A DNA stretch of 54,148 bases. It comes from a bacterium (lineage in GTDB: Bacteria; Bacillota; Clostridia; Lachnospirales; Lachnospiraceae). This document shows, piece after piece, positions 39,395-48,346 of this stretch (its first letter is position 1; each line of letters opens with the position of its first letter). The notes beneath the pieces are model-generated. The model was not told the origin of the DNA and ran no database searches. It saw only the letters and a list, made by a program, of their open reading frames with translations. The translations under genes and the position numbers were made by a program. The DNA is taken from contig JAQYOU010000020.1 in the NCBI GenBank assembly GCA_028727105.1, positions 1 to 54,148 on the forward strand, written 5' to 3'.

Positions 39395-40977
39395 GACGAT
39401 CAGAAGCACGTGAAAAAGCATTACAGTCATTGAAAACGAAACATACCCCCAAAAAAGGAAAGGTCTGGCTGGTAGGAGCAGGACCTTCGGACCCGGGACT
39501 TTTTACCCTGAAGGGAAAGACGGTGCTCTCGCAGGCACAGGTCGTTGTTTATGATGCCCTGGTGGGAGCCGGTATCCTTGCAATGATACCTGAAGCGGCA
39601 GAGACGATCTATGCTGGAAAGCGGGCCGGCGATCATGCCATGACACAGGAGCAGATCAATGAGCTGCTTGTAAAAAAAGCATGTGAGGGAAAGCGCGTTG
39701 TGCGGTTAAAAGGCGGGGATCCGTTTTTGTTTGGCAGAGGCGGCGAAGAGCTCTTTGCGCTTCGGGCAAACGGAATAGAATATGAGGTGGTTCCGGGAGT
39801 CACCAGTGCCCTTGCCGTGCCTGCTTACAATGGAATACCCGTGACAGATCGCAGCTGTGCAAGCAGTGTGCACATCATTACCGGTCACAAGCGGGCGGAT
39901 AAGCCATTAAAGCTTCCCTATGAGGCGTATGTCAAGGCGCAGGGAACGCTGGTATTTTTGATGGGACTGTCAGCGCTGCCGGATATTGTCCGTGGACTTT
40001 TGATGGCCGGCATGGATGCCAAAACTCCATCAGCAGTCTTAGAGCGTGGAACAACGGCAGCACAGAGGCGTGTCTGCGTGCCTTTGGGAGAACTGGAAGC
40101 GGCAGTCAGCGCAGCACATATGGGTACGCCGTCGATCATTGTGGTGGGGGCAGTTGCGGCGATGAGCGACCAACTGGCATGGTACGAAAAACGGCCGCTC
40201 TTCGGGCGACGTTTTGTGCTCACAAGGCCAAAAGAACGGATGGAAGAACTGGCCGGACGATTACGTGCACGCGGCGCAGAAGTGATCGAGCTGCCGGTTA
40301 TTGAGACAAAGCCGTTGCCTGTTTTAGAGCATCTTCAGAAAACAATTGAAAGGCTGGCTGAAAAGGACTATGATTGTCTGGTGTTCACATCACCGGCGGG
40401 TGTACACACGTTTTTTGGAATATTGTGTGACTGTGGGTATGACGTGCGTGTACTCAATGGGATGACGCTGGCAGTGATCGGGAGCGGGACAGCAAGCGCA
40501 TTGCGAGAGTACGGACTGCTTGCGGATCTGATGCCGGAAGTATATGACGGGGCATCGCTGGGCACATTGCTGGGTGAGAAATTGCCGGATGGAAGCCGTG
40601 TGCTGATTGCACGCTCCGCCATCGGTAACCCGGATCTGATCAGCTGCATGGAAAAACGGACATCCGAGCTTGAAAAAAGTCTGACTGTAACAGATCTTCC
40701 TATTTATGAGACAGTTACAAAGACCAATCGACTGCTTCCACTAGAGATGATCCTTGAGCGGGAGGAGACAGACGGCGTCTTCTTTACCAGCGCATCCACT
40801 GTGCAGGCATTTTTGCAGATAAATCCAAAGGTCAATCCGACAAAGCTCACAGCACTCTGTATCGGAGAAATGACCGCCCGGGCAGCACGTGAAGCAGGCA
40901 TGAACGTACACGTGGCAGAGGAAGCTACTGTGGATGGATTGCTTGGACTGGCCGAGAAAGTATATGTGAATCAGTGA
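39391..40977 (+). CDS. fused uroporphyrinogen-III methyltransferase / uroporphyrinogen-III synthase (CobA-HemD)
   Basis: A 528-residue bifunctional enzyme. Residues 25-260 are SUMT, with [36 protein letters not shown] and [18 protein letters not shown]; it adds the C2 and C7 methyls to form precorrin-2. Residues 268-528 are HemD ([45 protein letters not shown]), which cyclises hydroxymethylbilane. The order CobA then HemD is the usual one in Firmicutes and channels substrate into the corrinoid/siroheme branch. It is followed by the 220-nt gap containing the structured element. Confidence 0.94.
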   Translation: MRRSEAREKALQSLKTKHTPKKGKVWLVGAGPSDPGLFTLKGKTVLSQAQVVVYDALVGAGILAMIPEAAETIYAGKRAGDHAMTQEQINELLVKKACEGKRVVRLKGGDPFLFGRGGEELFALRANGIEYEVVPGVTSALAVPAYNGIPVTDRSCASSVHIITGHKRADKPLKLPYEAYVKAQGTLVFLMGLSALPDIVRGLLMAGMDAKTPSAVLERGTTAAQRRVCVPLGELEAAVSAAHMGTPSIIVVGAVAAMSDQLAWYEKRPLFGRRFVLTRPKERMEELAGRLRARGAEVIELPVIETKPLPVLEHLQKTIERLAEKDYDCLVFTSPAGVHTFFGILCDCGYDVRVLNGMTLAVIGSGTASALREYGLLADLMPEVYDGASLGTLLGEKLPDGSRVLIARSAIGNPDLISCMEKRTSELEKSLTVTDLPIYETVTKTNRLLPLEMILEREETDGVFFTSASTVQAFLQINPKVNPTKLTALCIGEMTARAAREAGMNVHVAEEATVDGLLGLAEKVYVNQ

Positions 40978-41012
40978 AACAAAGCCTTATTACAGAGGCA
41001 GAAATAACGTAA

Positions 41013-41167
41013 GCAGCCTACATGTCGGTTGTCTGTCCGATCGACCTTTGTGCGATGGAGATGAGACTTGAAATCGTGGAAGCCTATGCTGACACGATTT
41101 GGGTTTTACAAGGCTCATCGGAGTGGTTCGCACAACGGAGAGCGGACAACAACGACGTGGAGGCTGC
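41013..41167 (+). ncRNA. 155-nt, nearly fully paired structured element before hemB
   Basis: Nested pairings run in order from outside inwards. GCAGCCT (41013-41019) pairs with AGGCTGC (41161-41167); CATGTCG with CGACGTG (41153-41159). TTGT and TGTCCG (41029-41039) pair with CGGACA-ACAA (41143-41152). TTGTGCGA (41048-41055) pairs with TCGCACAA (41128-41135), GATGAG (41060-41065) with CTCATC (41114-41119), CTTG with CAAG (41109-41112), and AAATCGTG (41071-41078) with CACGATTT (41093-41100). About 50 pairs close a 14-nt loop. It lies in the leader of hemB, ending 30 nt before the ATG. It could be a regulatory leader RNA or the remnant of a palindromic mobile repeat (MITE); I do not recognise the family. 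Confidence 0.6.
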
Positions 41168-41197
41168 GTTGATAACAGAAAAAAGGGGAAACAAAAG

Positions 41198-42175
41198 ATG
41201 ATACAACGACCCAGACGACTGCGAAGCAGCAGTCTGATCAGAAGTATGGTGCGCGAGACGCGCATCAGTCCGGACTCCCTGATCTATCCGATGTTCGTGA
41301 CAGAGGGAGCAAATATCAAAGAGGAGATCTTATCCATGCCGGGCCAATACCGTTACAGTATAGACCGGATGGATGAATGTCTGGAGGAACTGGAAACAGC
41401 GGGTGTTCATTCTGTGATGTTTTTCGGTATCCCGGATCATAAAGACGAAACGGGCAGTGGTGCCTATGACCATAACGGAATCGTACAAAAGGCGCTGCGT
41501 CATGCAAAAGAGACGCATCCCGGGATGTATTATGTGGCGGATCTGTGCATGTGCGAGTACACCTCGCACGGTCATTGCGGTATTTTGCACGGCACAGAGG
41601 TGGACAATGACGCGACGCTGACTTATTTGCAGAAGATCGCAGTTGCGCAGGCAGAGGCGGGGGCGGACATGATCGCACCATCAGATATGATGGACGGCAG
41701 AGTAGCCGCGATCCGCGAGGCGCTTGACACAAACGGGTTTGTGCATGTGCCGATCATGGCATATTCCGCAAAGTTTGCCTCATCCTTCTACGGACCGTTC
41801 CGTGACGCAGCAGATTCCGCGCCCAGCTTTGGAGATCGCAAGAGCTATCAGATGGATTTTCACAATCGCAGAGAAGCAGTAAAGGAAGTGCTGCTTGATG
41901 TGGAGGAGGGCGCAGACATCGTCATGGTCAAACCCGCCGCGTGCTACGGTGATCTGATCCGTGAGGTGAAGGATGCTACAAGGGTGCCTGTGGCGGCATA
42001 CAGTGTCAGCGGTGAGTATTCCATGGTGAAGACGACAGCTGCGGCCGGATTCATTGATGAAGAACGGATCATGTGTGAGATGGCGGTCAGCGCGTACCGT
42101 GCAGGAGCCGATATTTATATTACCTATTTTGCAAAAGAACTTGCGGAATGTATGCGGAAAGGACTGATCGGATAA
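41198..42175 (+). CDS. hemB: porphobilinogen synthase HemB
   Basis: A 325-residue enzyme that condenses two 5-aminolevulinate molecules. The start is ATG 41198 with AAAGGGGAAA before it; the frame continues upstream into the structured leader, which is not coding. The active-site lysines lie in PIMAYSAKFASSFYGPFRDA and VMVKPAACYGD. The motif DLCMCEYTSHGHCG has the three cysteines of the zinc-dependent type. It follows cobA-hemD by 220 nt and its stop overlaps the hemL start by one base. Confidence 0.95.
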   Translation: MIQRPRRLRSSSLIRSMVRETRISPDSLIYPMFVTEGANIKEEILSMPGQYRYSIDRMDECLEELETAGVHSVMFFGIPDHKDETGSGAYDHNGIVQKALRHAKETHPGMYYVADLCMCEYTSHGHCGILHGTEVDNDATLTYLQKIAVAQAEAGADMIAPSDMMDGRVAAIREALDTNGFVHVPIMAYSAKFASSFYGPFRDAADSAPSFGDRKSYQMDFHNRREAVKEVLLDVEEGADIVMVKPAACYGDLIREVKDATRVPVAAYSVSGEYSMVKTTAAAGFIDEERIMCEMAVSAYRAGADIYITYFAKELAECMRKGLIG

Positions 42176-43476
42176 TGACAAAATCAGAAAAAATTTTTGA
42201 GGAAGCGGTGCGTTTTATCCCGGGTGGTGTCAACTCGCCGGTCCGTGCCTTTGGTTCTATTGGCTCTACACCCCGCATGATCGCCCGTGCCTCCGGTGCA
42301 AAGCTGTGGGATGAGGACGGAAAGGAATATATTGATTTTATCGGATCCTGGGGACCGATGATCCTTGGACACAGTCACCCGGAGGTTTTAGAGGCGGTGA
42401 TCGATGCGTGCGCAAGGGGATTAAGCTTTGGAGCCGCCACGAAGATCGAGGTGGAGATGGCGAAGCTGATCTGTGACAGTATTCCGTCCATCGATATGAT
42501 CCGTATGGTCAACTCCGGAACGGAGGCAGTCATGAGTGCGATCCGTGCAGCACGCGGCTTTACCGGAAGGGATAAGATCATCAAATTCACCGGCTGCTAT
42601 CACGGACATTCAGATGGACTTTTGGTGAAGGCGGGAAGCGGAGCAATGACTTCGGGAATTCCCGATTCTGCGGGTGTGCCCTCCGGCTGTACAAGGGATA
42701 CATTGACAGCAAGCTACAATGATCTTGATTCCGTGGAAGAATTGTTCCGGCAATTTCCGGAGGAGATCGCCTGTGTCATTGTAGAGCCGGTGGCGGCAAA
42801 CATGGGTGTGGTTCTGCCGGAAACGGGATTTTTGGAAGGACTGCGCTATCTTTGTACAAAGTACGGTGCACTGCTGATCTTTGATGAGGTCATCACGGGA
42901 TTTCGTCTCGCCTTTGGCGGTGCGCAAGAATATTTTGGCGTGCGCCCGGATCTGACCACGTACGGAAAGATCATCGGTGCAGGTATGCCTGTGGGCGCTT
43001 ACGGCGGCAGAAGAGAGATCATGGAAATGGTAGCACCGGTGGGGCCGGTCTATCAGGCAGGCACATTAAGCGGCAATCCGGTGGCGATGGCGGCAGGCTT
43101 TGCACAGTTGTCCATTTTGCGGGATCATCCGGAATACTACCGGGAACTCAATGAAAAAGCGGATATCTTTTTTAAGAAGCTGTCTGTGGCGGTAGAAGCA
43201 GCAGGAAAAAACTATCAGATCAATCATATCGGCTCTCTTGGATGCCTCTTTTTTACCGGGGAACCGGTTCGTGACTATGAGAGCGCAAAGACCTCGGATA
43301 CGGCACGTTATGCGGATTATTGCAATTATATGATCAGCCGTGGTATTTATCTTGCCCCGGCGCAGTTTGAGGCGATGTTCCTGTCAATGGCACATACGAC
43401 AGAACAGCTGGATCATACCGTAGACGTTGCTATGGAATATCTGGCAGCAGAAGAAGGAAACGATAGACAACAGTAG
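42175..43476 (+). CDS. hemL: glutamate-1-semialdehyde 2,1-aminomutase HemL
   Basis: A 433-residue PLP enzyme that makes 5-aminolevulinate. It starts at ATG 42175, overlapping the hemB stop TAA (42173-42175). Motifs are FIPGGVNSPVRAFGSIG, MVNSGTEAVMSAIRAAR, TGCYHGHSDGLLVKAGSGA, LLIFDEVITGFRLAFGGAQ, and Lys265 in TYGKIIGAGMPVGAYGG, which binds PLP. With hemA it forms the C5 route. The operon probably ends here; the next gene starts 20 nt later with a weak TTG start. Confidence 0.95.
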   Translation: MTKSEKIFEEAVRFIPGGVNSPVRAFGSIGSTPRMIARASGAKLWDEDGKEYIDFIGSWGPMILGHSHPEVLEAVIDACARGLSFGAATKIEVEMAKLICDSIPSIDMIRMVNSGTEAVMSAIRAARGFTGRDKIIKFTGCYHGHSDGLLVKAGSGAMTSGIPDSAGVPSGCTRDTLTASYNDLDSVEELFRQFPEEIACVIVEPVAANMGVVLPETGFLEGLRYLCTKYGALLIFDEVITGFRLAFGGAQEYFGVRPDLTTYGKIIGAGMPVGAYGGRREIMEMVAPVGPVYQAGTLSGNPVAMAAGFAQLSILRDHPEYYRELNEKADIFFKKLSVAVEAAGKNYQINHIGSLGCLFFTGEPVRDYESAKTSDTARYADYCNYMISRGIYLAPAQFEAMFLSMAHTTEQLDHTVDVAMEYLAAEEGNDRQQ

Positions 43477-43495
43477 TAGAAATAGGTAGAAACGA

Positions 43496-44224
43496 TTGGA
43501 TGAATATACGCTTAGACAAAGGCGTCTGAGAGAAAGAAAAAAAAGAGAACGCAGAGTGGTGTATTGCACGTTAGCTGTGAGCCTGCTCTTTTTTAGCGTG
43601 TTTGTCGGCAGTCTGATCCTGAGGCATCACAGGGCCCGGGTTATCATGGGAAGTGAGCACGTGCAATTGTCAGCGCCGGTACGGGCGGATCAGCCGCTTG
43701 AGGTCACACAGATGGATCGGCCACCGCTGGATGTGCAGCTATTGACGGTGAATGAGTATTCCAGACCCGGGATACCGCTTGAACAGGTAACCGGCATCGT
43801 GGTTCATTATACGGCAAATCCCGGGACATCCGCACAGGATAATCGTGATTATTTTGAGGGCTTGAAGGATTCACATGCCACAAAGGCAAGCAGTCACTTT
43901 ATCATCGGGCTGGATGGAGAGATCATACAGTGTATTCCCTGCAGTGAGTGGGCGTATGCATCGAACGAGCGCAACGAGGATACGATCTCCATCGAGTGCT
44001 GTATTCCCGATGAGAGCGGGGAATTCACGCAGCAGACCTATGATTCCCTTGTGGAGCTGGTATCGTGGCTGTGTTTCCGGTATGGGCTCACAGAGGAAGA
44101 CCTGCTGCGCCATTACGACATTACCGGAAAAAACTGTCCCAAATACTATGTGGAGCATGAGGATGCATGGGAGTCGTTCCTTGAGGATGTAAAAATCTAT
44201 ATGGAGAAAAGAGCGAATGAATAA
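43496..44224 (+). CDS. membrane-anchored N-acetylmuramoyl-L-alanine amidase (amidase_2/PGRP)
   Basis: A 242-residue type II membrane protein. It uses TTG 43496 as start; no ATG fits the frame. A very basic N terminus (RRLRERKKRERR) is followed by a membrane span (about 22-42) and a linker. The zinc amidase domain (about 90-240) has His104 in GIVVHYTANPG, His in ASSHFIIG, and His206 and Cys214 in RHYDITGKNCPKYY. The basic tail followed by a span places the catalytic domain outside. It cleaves the amide between muramic acid and the stem peptide. It overlaps the next gene by 8 nt. Confidence 0.88.
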   Translation: MDEYTLRQRRLRERKKRERRVVYCTLAVSLLFFSVFVGSLILRHHRARVIMGSEHVQLSAPVRADQPLEVTQMDRPPLDVQLLTVNEYSRPGIPLEQVTGIVVHYTANPGTSAQDNRDYFEGLKDSHATKASSHFIIGLDGEIIQCIPCSEWAYASNERNEDTISIECCIPDESGEFTQQTYDSLVELVSWLCFRYGLTEEDLLRHYDITGKNCPKYYVEHEDAWESFLEDVKIYMEKRANE

Positions 44225-45707
44225 AAATTATGAAGCAATCTGCCGGGGCGAGGAGATCCGCGCGAATCTGATCGAGCTGAAAAAAATATGTAAGGACCCG
44301 CAGGTGGCGGCCGAACTGTTGGAAGGAGAGATAGATCCTGCCGTGATCGCTTCACTGCTGGCGGATGATGACGCAAAGATCCGGAAAAATGCGGCGCTTT
44401 TGATCGGCGAGCTTCGGGCGCAGGAGGATGCCCAGGCATTGTACAGAGCGTATGAGGTAGAGAAGACGCGTTTTGTGCGCAGCTCCTATCTGACAGCGTT
44501 AAAGGCGCTGGATGTGTCCGAATACATTGATTCTTTGCAGGAACGGTACGAGGAACTGCTGGCCTATGAACCGCAGGAGGAAGAACGCAAGCATGTCACG
44601 GAGGAACGCGGACTCTTGCAGCAGCTTCTGGCACAGTCCGGTGTTTTGAAAAAGCATACGTTTACCGGCTGGAAACGCAGAAACGATGTGATCTTTACTA
44701 CTGAGCGTCCGCTGAGGGAGCCGTTAAAAAAACAGCTGGAAGCCCGCAGCAAAAACGGGATCCAGACAACGATCCATCCCATGGGTGTCATGGCACGCAC
44801 CACGGAGCTGGATGCACTGTGCAGGCTGCACAGTTATCGGGAACTTTTGCATGCGCTGAATGTGAAAAAGACCATTTCAGGTTCACCGAAGGAGCTGGCA
44901 GAGGCGTTACTATCGTCTAATCTGGTCGAGCTTCTGGAGAACAGCCATCGGGAGGCGTCGCCCTTCTATTTTCGTGTGGAGCTGCGCGGAATTTCAGATC
45001 CTACAGAAAAAGGAAGGCTTGCCAAAAAGCTGGCGCAGGAGTTAGAGCAGCAGAGCGGCGGAAAATTGCAGAATTCTACGACCGACTACGAAGTAGAGCT
45101 TCGCCTTGCGCGCACAAAGGATGGCACCTTTTACCCATGTCTGAAATTGTATACGCTTCCGGACGACCGTTTTGACTGGAGAAAACGCATGATCTCTGCA
45201 TCTATGCATCCGTCACTGGCGGCGGCGCTCATAGAGCTGGCAAGACCGTATCTGAAAGAAGACGCAGTCGTTTTGGACGCACTCTGCGGAGTGGGAACAT
45301 TTGTCATTGAGCGTAATCTGCGTATGAAGACATACGATAACTATGCAGTGGATATTTTTGGTGAGGCGATCGCCGGAGCAAAGGAAAACGCGGCGGCAGC
45401 CGGAGTGGATTGTAATTTTATCATGAAGGATTTTCTGGAGTTTTCATCGAAGCATCAGATGACAGAAATCTTTTCGGACATGCCAAAACGAGGCAAAAAA
45501 ACAAGGGAGGAGATGGATGCCTTTTACGCAGGCTGCTTCTGCCAGTTTGAAAGGCTGCTGGCATCTCACGGACATCTGTTTTTATATTCGGATGAGGAGG
45601 GCTTCGTGAAGAAAAATCTTCGCCTGCACGGTGATCTGACACTGCTTCGGGAATATGCGATCCGCCCGAAAGAGAACGGGGTATTTTATATTATTGAGAA
45701 GCGGTAA
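44217..45707 (+). CDS. SAM-dependent methyltransferase with N-terminal HEAT-like repeats (RlmL/UPF0020-like)
   Basis: A 496-residue protein. Residues 1-130 have HEAT-like helical pairs (DPAVIASLLADDDAKIRKNAALLIGELRAQEDAQAL). Residues 160-330 resemble a THUMP-type RNA-binding region (SPFYFRVELRG, DYEVELRLART). Residues 335-496 are a Rossmann methyltransferase with ASMHPSLAAALIELARPYL and VVLDALCGVGTFVIE as motif I, but the NPPYG catalytic motif of RlmL is replaced by SDMPKRGKK. The substrate may be RNA or protein; the missing Asn-Pro-Pro-Tyr argues against N6-adenine or standard m2G methylation. It overlaps the amidase gene by 8 nt. Confidence 0.72.
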   Translation: MNKNYEAICRGEEIRANLIELKKICKDPQVAAELLEGEIDPAVIASLLADDDAKIRKNAALLIGELRAQEDAQALYRAYEVEKTRFVRSSYLTALKALDVSEYIDSLQERYEELLAYEPQEEERKHVTEERGLLQQLLAQSGVLKKHTFTGWKRRNDVIFTTERPLREPLKKQLEARSKNGIQTTIHPMGVMARTTELDALCRLHSYRELLHALNVKKTISGSPKELAEALLSSNLVELLENSHREASPFYFRVELRGISDPTEKGRLAKKLAQELEQQSGGKLQNSTTDYEVELRLARTKDGTFYPCLKLYTLPDDRFDWRKRMISASMHPSLAAALIELARPYLKEDAVVLDALCGVGTFVIERNLRMKTYDNYAVDIFGEAIAGAKENAAAAGVDCNFIMKDFLEFSSKHQMTEIFSDMPKRGKKTREEMDAFYAGCFCQFERLLASHGHLFLYSDEEGFVKKNLRLHGDLTLLREYAIRPKENGVFYIIEKR

Positions 45708-45740
45708 ATAATAAAAGGAGAATGAAAAGGAGAAAGCGAC

Positions 45741-46010
45741 ATGTATTATGTACCTGATGGCACGCTGATGTGCGGGTTTTATGAGTGCGAAGCGTGTGGA
45801 AACAGATTTTTGGATCTGAAGATCGCACCGAAGCTGGTATGTCCGTATTGCGGAGAAGAACCGGATATGGAGATCGGACCGGATGAGGAAATGCCCGTCA
45901 CGGCAGAGACAGCAAAACTGTTGCAGGTCGTTGAAGGTGAAGAAGAAGTGGAAAAGATGGATACACTGCTGTCACTGGCGATCACAGGAGGAGATTATAA
46001 CTGGTTATAG
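45741..46010 (+). CDS. small zinc-ribbon protein of unknown function
   Basis: An 89-residue acidic protein. Cysteines form two CxxC knuckles, CEACG near residue 16 and CPYCG near residue 36, as in a zinc ribbon. An acidic segment and a helical end (VEKMDTLLSLAITGGDYNWL) follow. It starts at ATG 45741 after GGAGAAAG, 33 nt behind the methyltransferase gene, so it may be its partner. I do not recognise a named family. Confidence 0.7.
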   Translation: MYYVPDGTLMCGFYECEACGNRFLDLKIAPKLVCPYCGEEPDMEIGPDEEMPVTAETAKLLQVVEGEEEVEKMDTLLSLAITGGDYNWL

Positions 46011-46173
46011 TTACAAAATCAATAAAAGCTGGACAGAAGGATGATTTGGTGATAAAATACAAAAGGATCAATCGTTCAGAGATGAGTGCAGCAATAGCTG
46101 TATTACCCATGACTCTTTTTTCTATTGCGTAGGCAGAGCGGAGCATTCATGCGGTAGCGGTTATCCCTCAGAT

Positions 46174-46244
46174 GCAGGATTCGTCTATCGGTAGGGCACC
46201 AGCTTCCCAAGCTGGTTAGGCGGGTTCGACTCCCGTATCCTGCT
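46174..46244 (+). tRNA. tRNA-Gly (anticodon CCC)
   Basis: Acceptor arms GCAGGAT (46174-46180) and ATCCTGC (46237-46243) pair perfectly, with discriminator T at 46244. The anticodon stem is CCAGC/GCTGG with loop TTCCCAA, giving anticodon CCC. The T arm is GCGGG-TTCGACT-CCCGT and the D arm is short. The 3' CCA is not encoded. The 164 nt between the preceding gene and this tRNA show no gene; they hold a GCAATAG/CTATTGC inverted repeat (around 46090-46140) of unclear meaning. Confidence 0.93.
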
Positions 46245-46247
46245 TTC

Positions 46248-46282
46248 ATACCAGGCGGTATCTTTACCGGCTGGTATTTTTT
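46248..46282 (+). terminator. intrinsic terminator of the tRNA gene
   Basis: ATACCAG (46248-46254) pairs with CTGGTAT (46271-46277), with an inner CGGTA/TACCG stem and a TCTT loop, followed by TTTTT (46278-46282). Confidence 0.85.
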
Positions 46283-46372
46283 GTGAAAAAAGTGATCCGA
46301 AGGAATCGAGAATGTGGTATACTGACTGCATCAAAGAATTGATTCAAATTCAGGTCAGGAGGTCTTTGTACA

Positions 46373-46894
46373 ATGAAAAAAATATTAGTCGTGGTTGATA
46401 TACAAAACGATTTTGTGGACGGAGCATTAGGTTCTGCCGAAGCAGCTGCTATCGTAGACAAGGTTGTAAACAAAATTAAGGATTTTGATGGAGAGATCAT
46501 TGTTACCTATGATACCCATTCTGACAATTACATGGACACCCGCGAGGGCAGATATCTTCCGGTGCCACACTGCATCAAGGGCACAGAGGGCTGGCAATTA
46601 AATGAAAAAGTTCAGGAAGCTCTCAATTCCAGGGAATATACAAAAATCTACAAGCCTACGTTCGGAGCGACAGCATTGGTAGAAAAATTCGATGGATGTG
46701 ACCAATATCAAACAGATGTTACGTTGATCGGGCTATGTACGGATATCTGTGTGGTTTCCAATGCGATGCTCTTAAAGGCATTCTATCCGGAAATGAATAT
46801 CAATGTGGATGCAGATTGCTGTGCAGGGGTAACACCGGAAAGCCACGAAGCGGCGCTTGCCACGATGAAGAGCTGCCAGATCAATATTATTTAA
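46373..46894 (+). CDS. isochorismatase-family cysteine hydrolase (nicotinamidase-like)
   Basis: A 173-residue hydrolase with the catalytic triad of nicotinamidase and related enzymes: Asp9 in VVDIQNDFVDG, Lys94 in KIYKPTFGA, and Cys126 in GLCTDICVVSNA. THSDNYMDTREGRYLPVPHCIKGTEGW (in two blocks) includes metal-ligand-type residues also typical of nicotinamidase PncA. It likely deamidates nicotinamide for NAD salvage, but other amides are possible. It starts at ATG 46373 with GGAGG ahead, as a stand-alone gene after the tRNA. Confidence 0.88.
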   Translation: MKKILVVVDIQNDFVDGALGSAEAAAIVDKVVNKIKDFDGEIIVTYDTHSDNYMDTREGRYLPVPHCIKGTEGWQLNEKVQEALNSREYTKIYKPTFGATALVEKFDGCDQYQTDVTLIGLCTDICVVSNAMLLKAFYPEMNINVDADCCAGVTPESHEAALATMKSCQINII

Positions 46895-47043
46895 CGAGCA
46901 TGTGTGAAAAAAACGCAGCGAAGAGACAGGAGCGCATCCTGTCTTTTTATTTTAAAAAGCAATTGACAAAAAGATATCAAAATGATATCATACGAATATC
47001 AAAATATGAAACATTCCAAAAAATGGTAAGGGAGGATGTTGTT

Positions 47044-48078
47044 ATGACAGAAAAAGTTTTGCAGAAAAACAAAAACGGAATGGCGATGCTGTTGCTTTCC
47101 CTGGCACTGTATGTGCTCGCAGTAGTGGCGATCATTGGCGGAGCGATTGCTTTGGACAGCAGGGATTCAAAGGTAGGGCTGGTCATTATGATCGTTGGCA
47201 TTATTTATGCGGCGCTCGGCTGGATCTTATTTTTGGGCTTAAAGGTGTTGAAGCCCCAGGAGGCGCTGGTGTTGACATTATTCGGAAACTATATCGGAAC
47301 GATCAAGGAGCAGGGCTTTTACTTTGTAAATCCGTTTTGTACGGCGGTCAATCCGGCAGCTGACACAAAGCTCAACCAGAGCGGAGATGTGAAGTCCGGC
47401 ATGGGCAAGCTGATGCAGATCAGCTCGACAGAAGGAGTCAGTGCAGAAGTAAATTCCGTGGGCGGTAAAAAGATCTCCCTGAAGGTCATGACGCTGAGCA
47501 ACAGCAAACAGAAGATCAATGACTGCCTCGGAAATCCCATCGAGATCAGCATTGCTGTGATGTGGCGTGTGGTAGATACCGCAAAGGCAGTGTTCAACGT
47601 AGATAATTACAAGGAATATCTGTCATTACAATGTGACAGTGCACTGCGTGATGTTGTCCGCATTTATCCGTATGATGTGTCGGAAAATGTGGATACCACC
47701 GGAGACGGCGTGGCAGATGAAGGCAGCCTGCGCGGCTCCAGCGAGCTGGTGGCAGGGCGCATCCGCGCAGAGATCCAGAATAAGGTCGCTGAGGCGGGAC
47801 TGGAGATCATCGAGGCCCGCATCACATATCTTGCCTACGCACCGGAGATTGCTGCGGTCATGCTGCAAAGACAGCAGGCATCTGCTATCATCGATGCAAG
47901 AAAGATGATCGTGGACGGCGCAGTCGGCATGGTCGAGATGGCACTGGAGAAACTGTCTGAAAATGAGATCGTAAATCTGGATGAAGAGCGCAAGGCAGCG
48001 ATGGTCTCCAATCTGCTTGTTGTGCTCTGCGGAAATCGGGATGCCCAGCCGATCGTGAATTCCGGAAGCCTGTACTGA
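47044..48078 (+). CDS. SPFH/Band 7 domain membrane protein
   Basis: A 344-residue protein starting at ATG 47044 after GGGAGGATG; ATG 47023 is upstream of that site. Two N-terminal hydrophobic segments (about 14-38 and 46-70) form a membrane hairpin. The SPFH domain (about 75-275) then shows [30 protein letters not shown] (in two blocks), [22 protein letters not shown] and [24 protein letters not shown] proteins oligomerise into membrane-bound scaffolds; the client is unknown. It is joined to a small DNA-binding-type gene by a 1-nt overlap. Confidence 0.88.
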   Translation: MTEKVLQKNKNGMAMLLLSLALYVLAVVAIIGGAIALDSRDSKVGLVIMIVGIIYAALGWILFLGLKVLKPQEALVLTLFGNYIGTIKEQGFYFVNPFCTAVNPAADTKLNQSGDVKSGMGKLMQISSTEGVSAEVNSVGGKKISLKVMTLSNSKQKINDCLGNPIEISIAVMWRVVDTAKAVFNVDNYKEYLSLQCDSALRDVVRIYPYDVSENVDTTGDGVADEGSLRGSSELVAGRIRAEIQNKVAEAGLEIIEARITYLAYAPEIAAVMLQRQQASAIIDARKMIVDGAVGMVEMALEKLSENEIVNLDEERKAAMVSNLLVVLCGNRDAQPIVNSGSLY

Positions 48079-48281
48079 TGGCAGACAACAGTAAAAAACA
48101 GGTGCCGCTCCGCTTATCTGCAAAGCTATACAACGCCATTGCAGCCTGGGCAGAGGATGATTTTCGATCCGTCAATGGTCAGATAGAATACTTGCTGACG
48201 GAGTGCGTGCGCCAGCGAAAAAAGAACGGTGCTCCGGTTCCGCATGATCTGGATGAACCGCCGGAATTTGATATTTCGTAA
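48078..48281 (+). CDS. small ribbon-helix-helix (Arc-like) protein paired with the SPFH gene
   Basis: A 67-residue protein. [39 protein letters not shown] (in two parts) has the beta-strand, helix, turn and helix pattern of the Arc/MetJ family: a short strand VPLRLS, then amphipathic helices. Start ATG 48078 overlaps the SPFH stop TGA 48076-48078. It may be a transcription factor or an adaptor; the conserved-looking coupling hints that the two act together. A terminator follows. Confidence 0.75.
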   Translation: MADNSKKQVPLRLSAKLYNAIAAWAEDDFRSVNGQIEYLLTECVRQRKKNGAPVPHDLDEPPEFDIS

Positions 48282-48291
48282 TGATGTAAAA

Positions 48292-48329
48292 ACCCCCGGG
48301 AAAATCTTAAAACAGATTTTCCTGGGGGT
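48292..48329 (+). terminator. bidirectional intrinsic terminator between the convergent SPFH and glg operons
   Basis: ACCCCCGGGAAAATC (48292-48306) pairs with GATTTTCCTGGGGGT (48315-48329) with one G-T pair and an 8-nt loop. It lies between the plus-strand small gene and the minus-strand glgD end. Confidence 0.85.
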
Positions 48330-48346
48330 ATTGTTATAAATCCTGA

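Noticed and set aside
41099-41197. N-terminal extension of HemB beginning at 41099
   Set aside because: HemB homologues start near MIQRPRRLR, a good ribosome binding site precedes ATG 41198, and the upstream codons lie within the structured leader.
46735-47043. Extension of the SPFH protein into the isochorismatase gene
   Set aside because: The extension is a different frame of the hydrolase gene; GGGAGG precedes ATG 47044.
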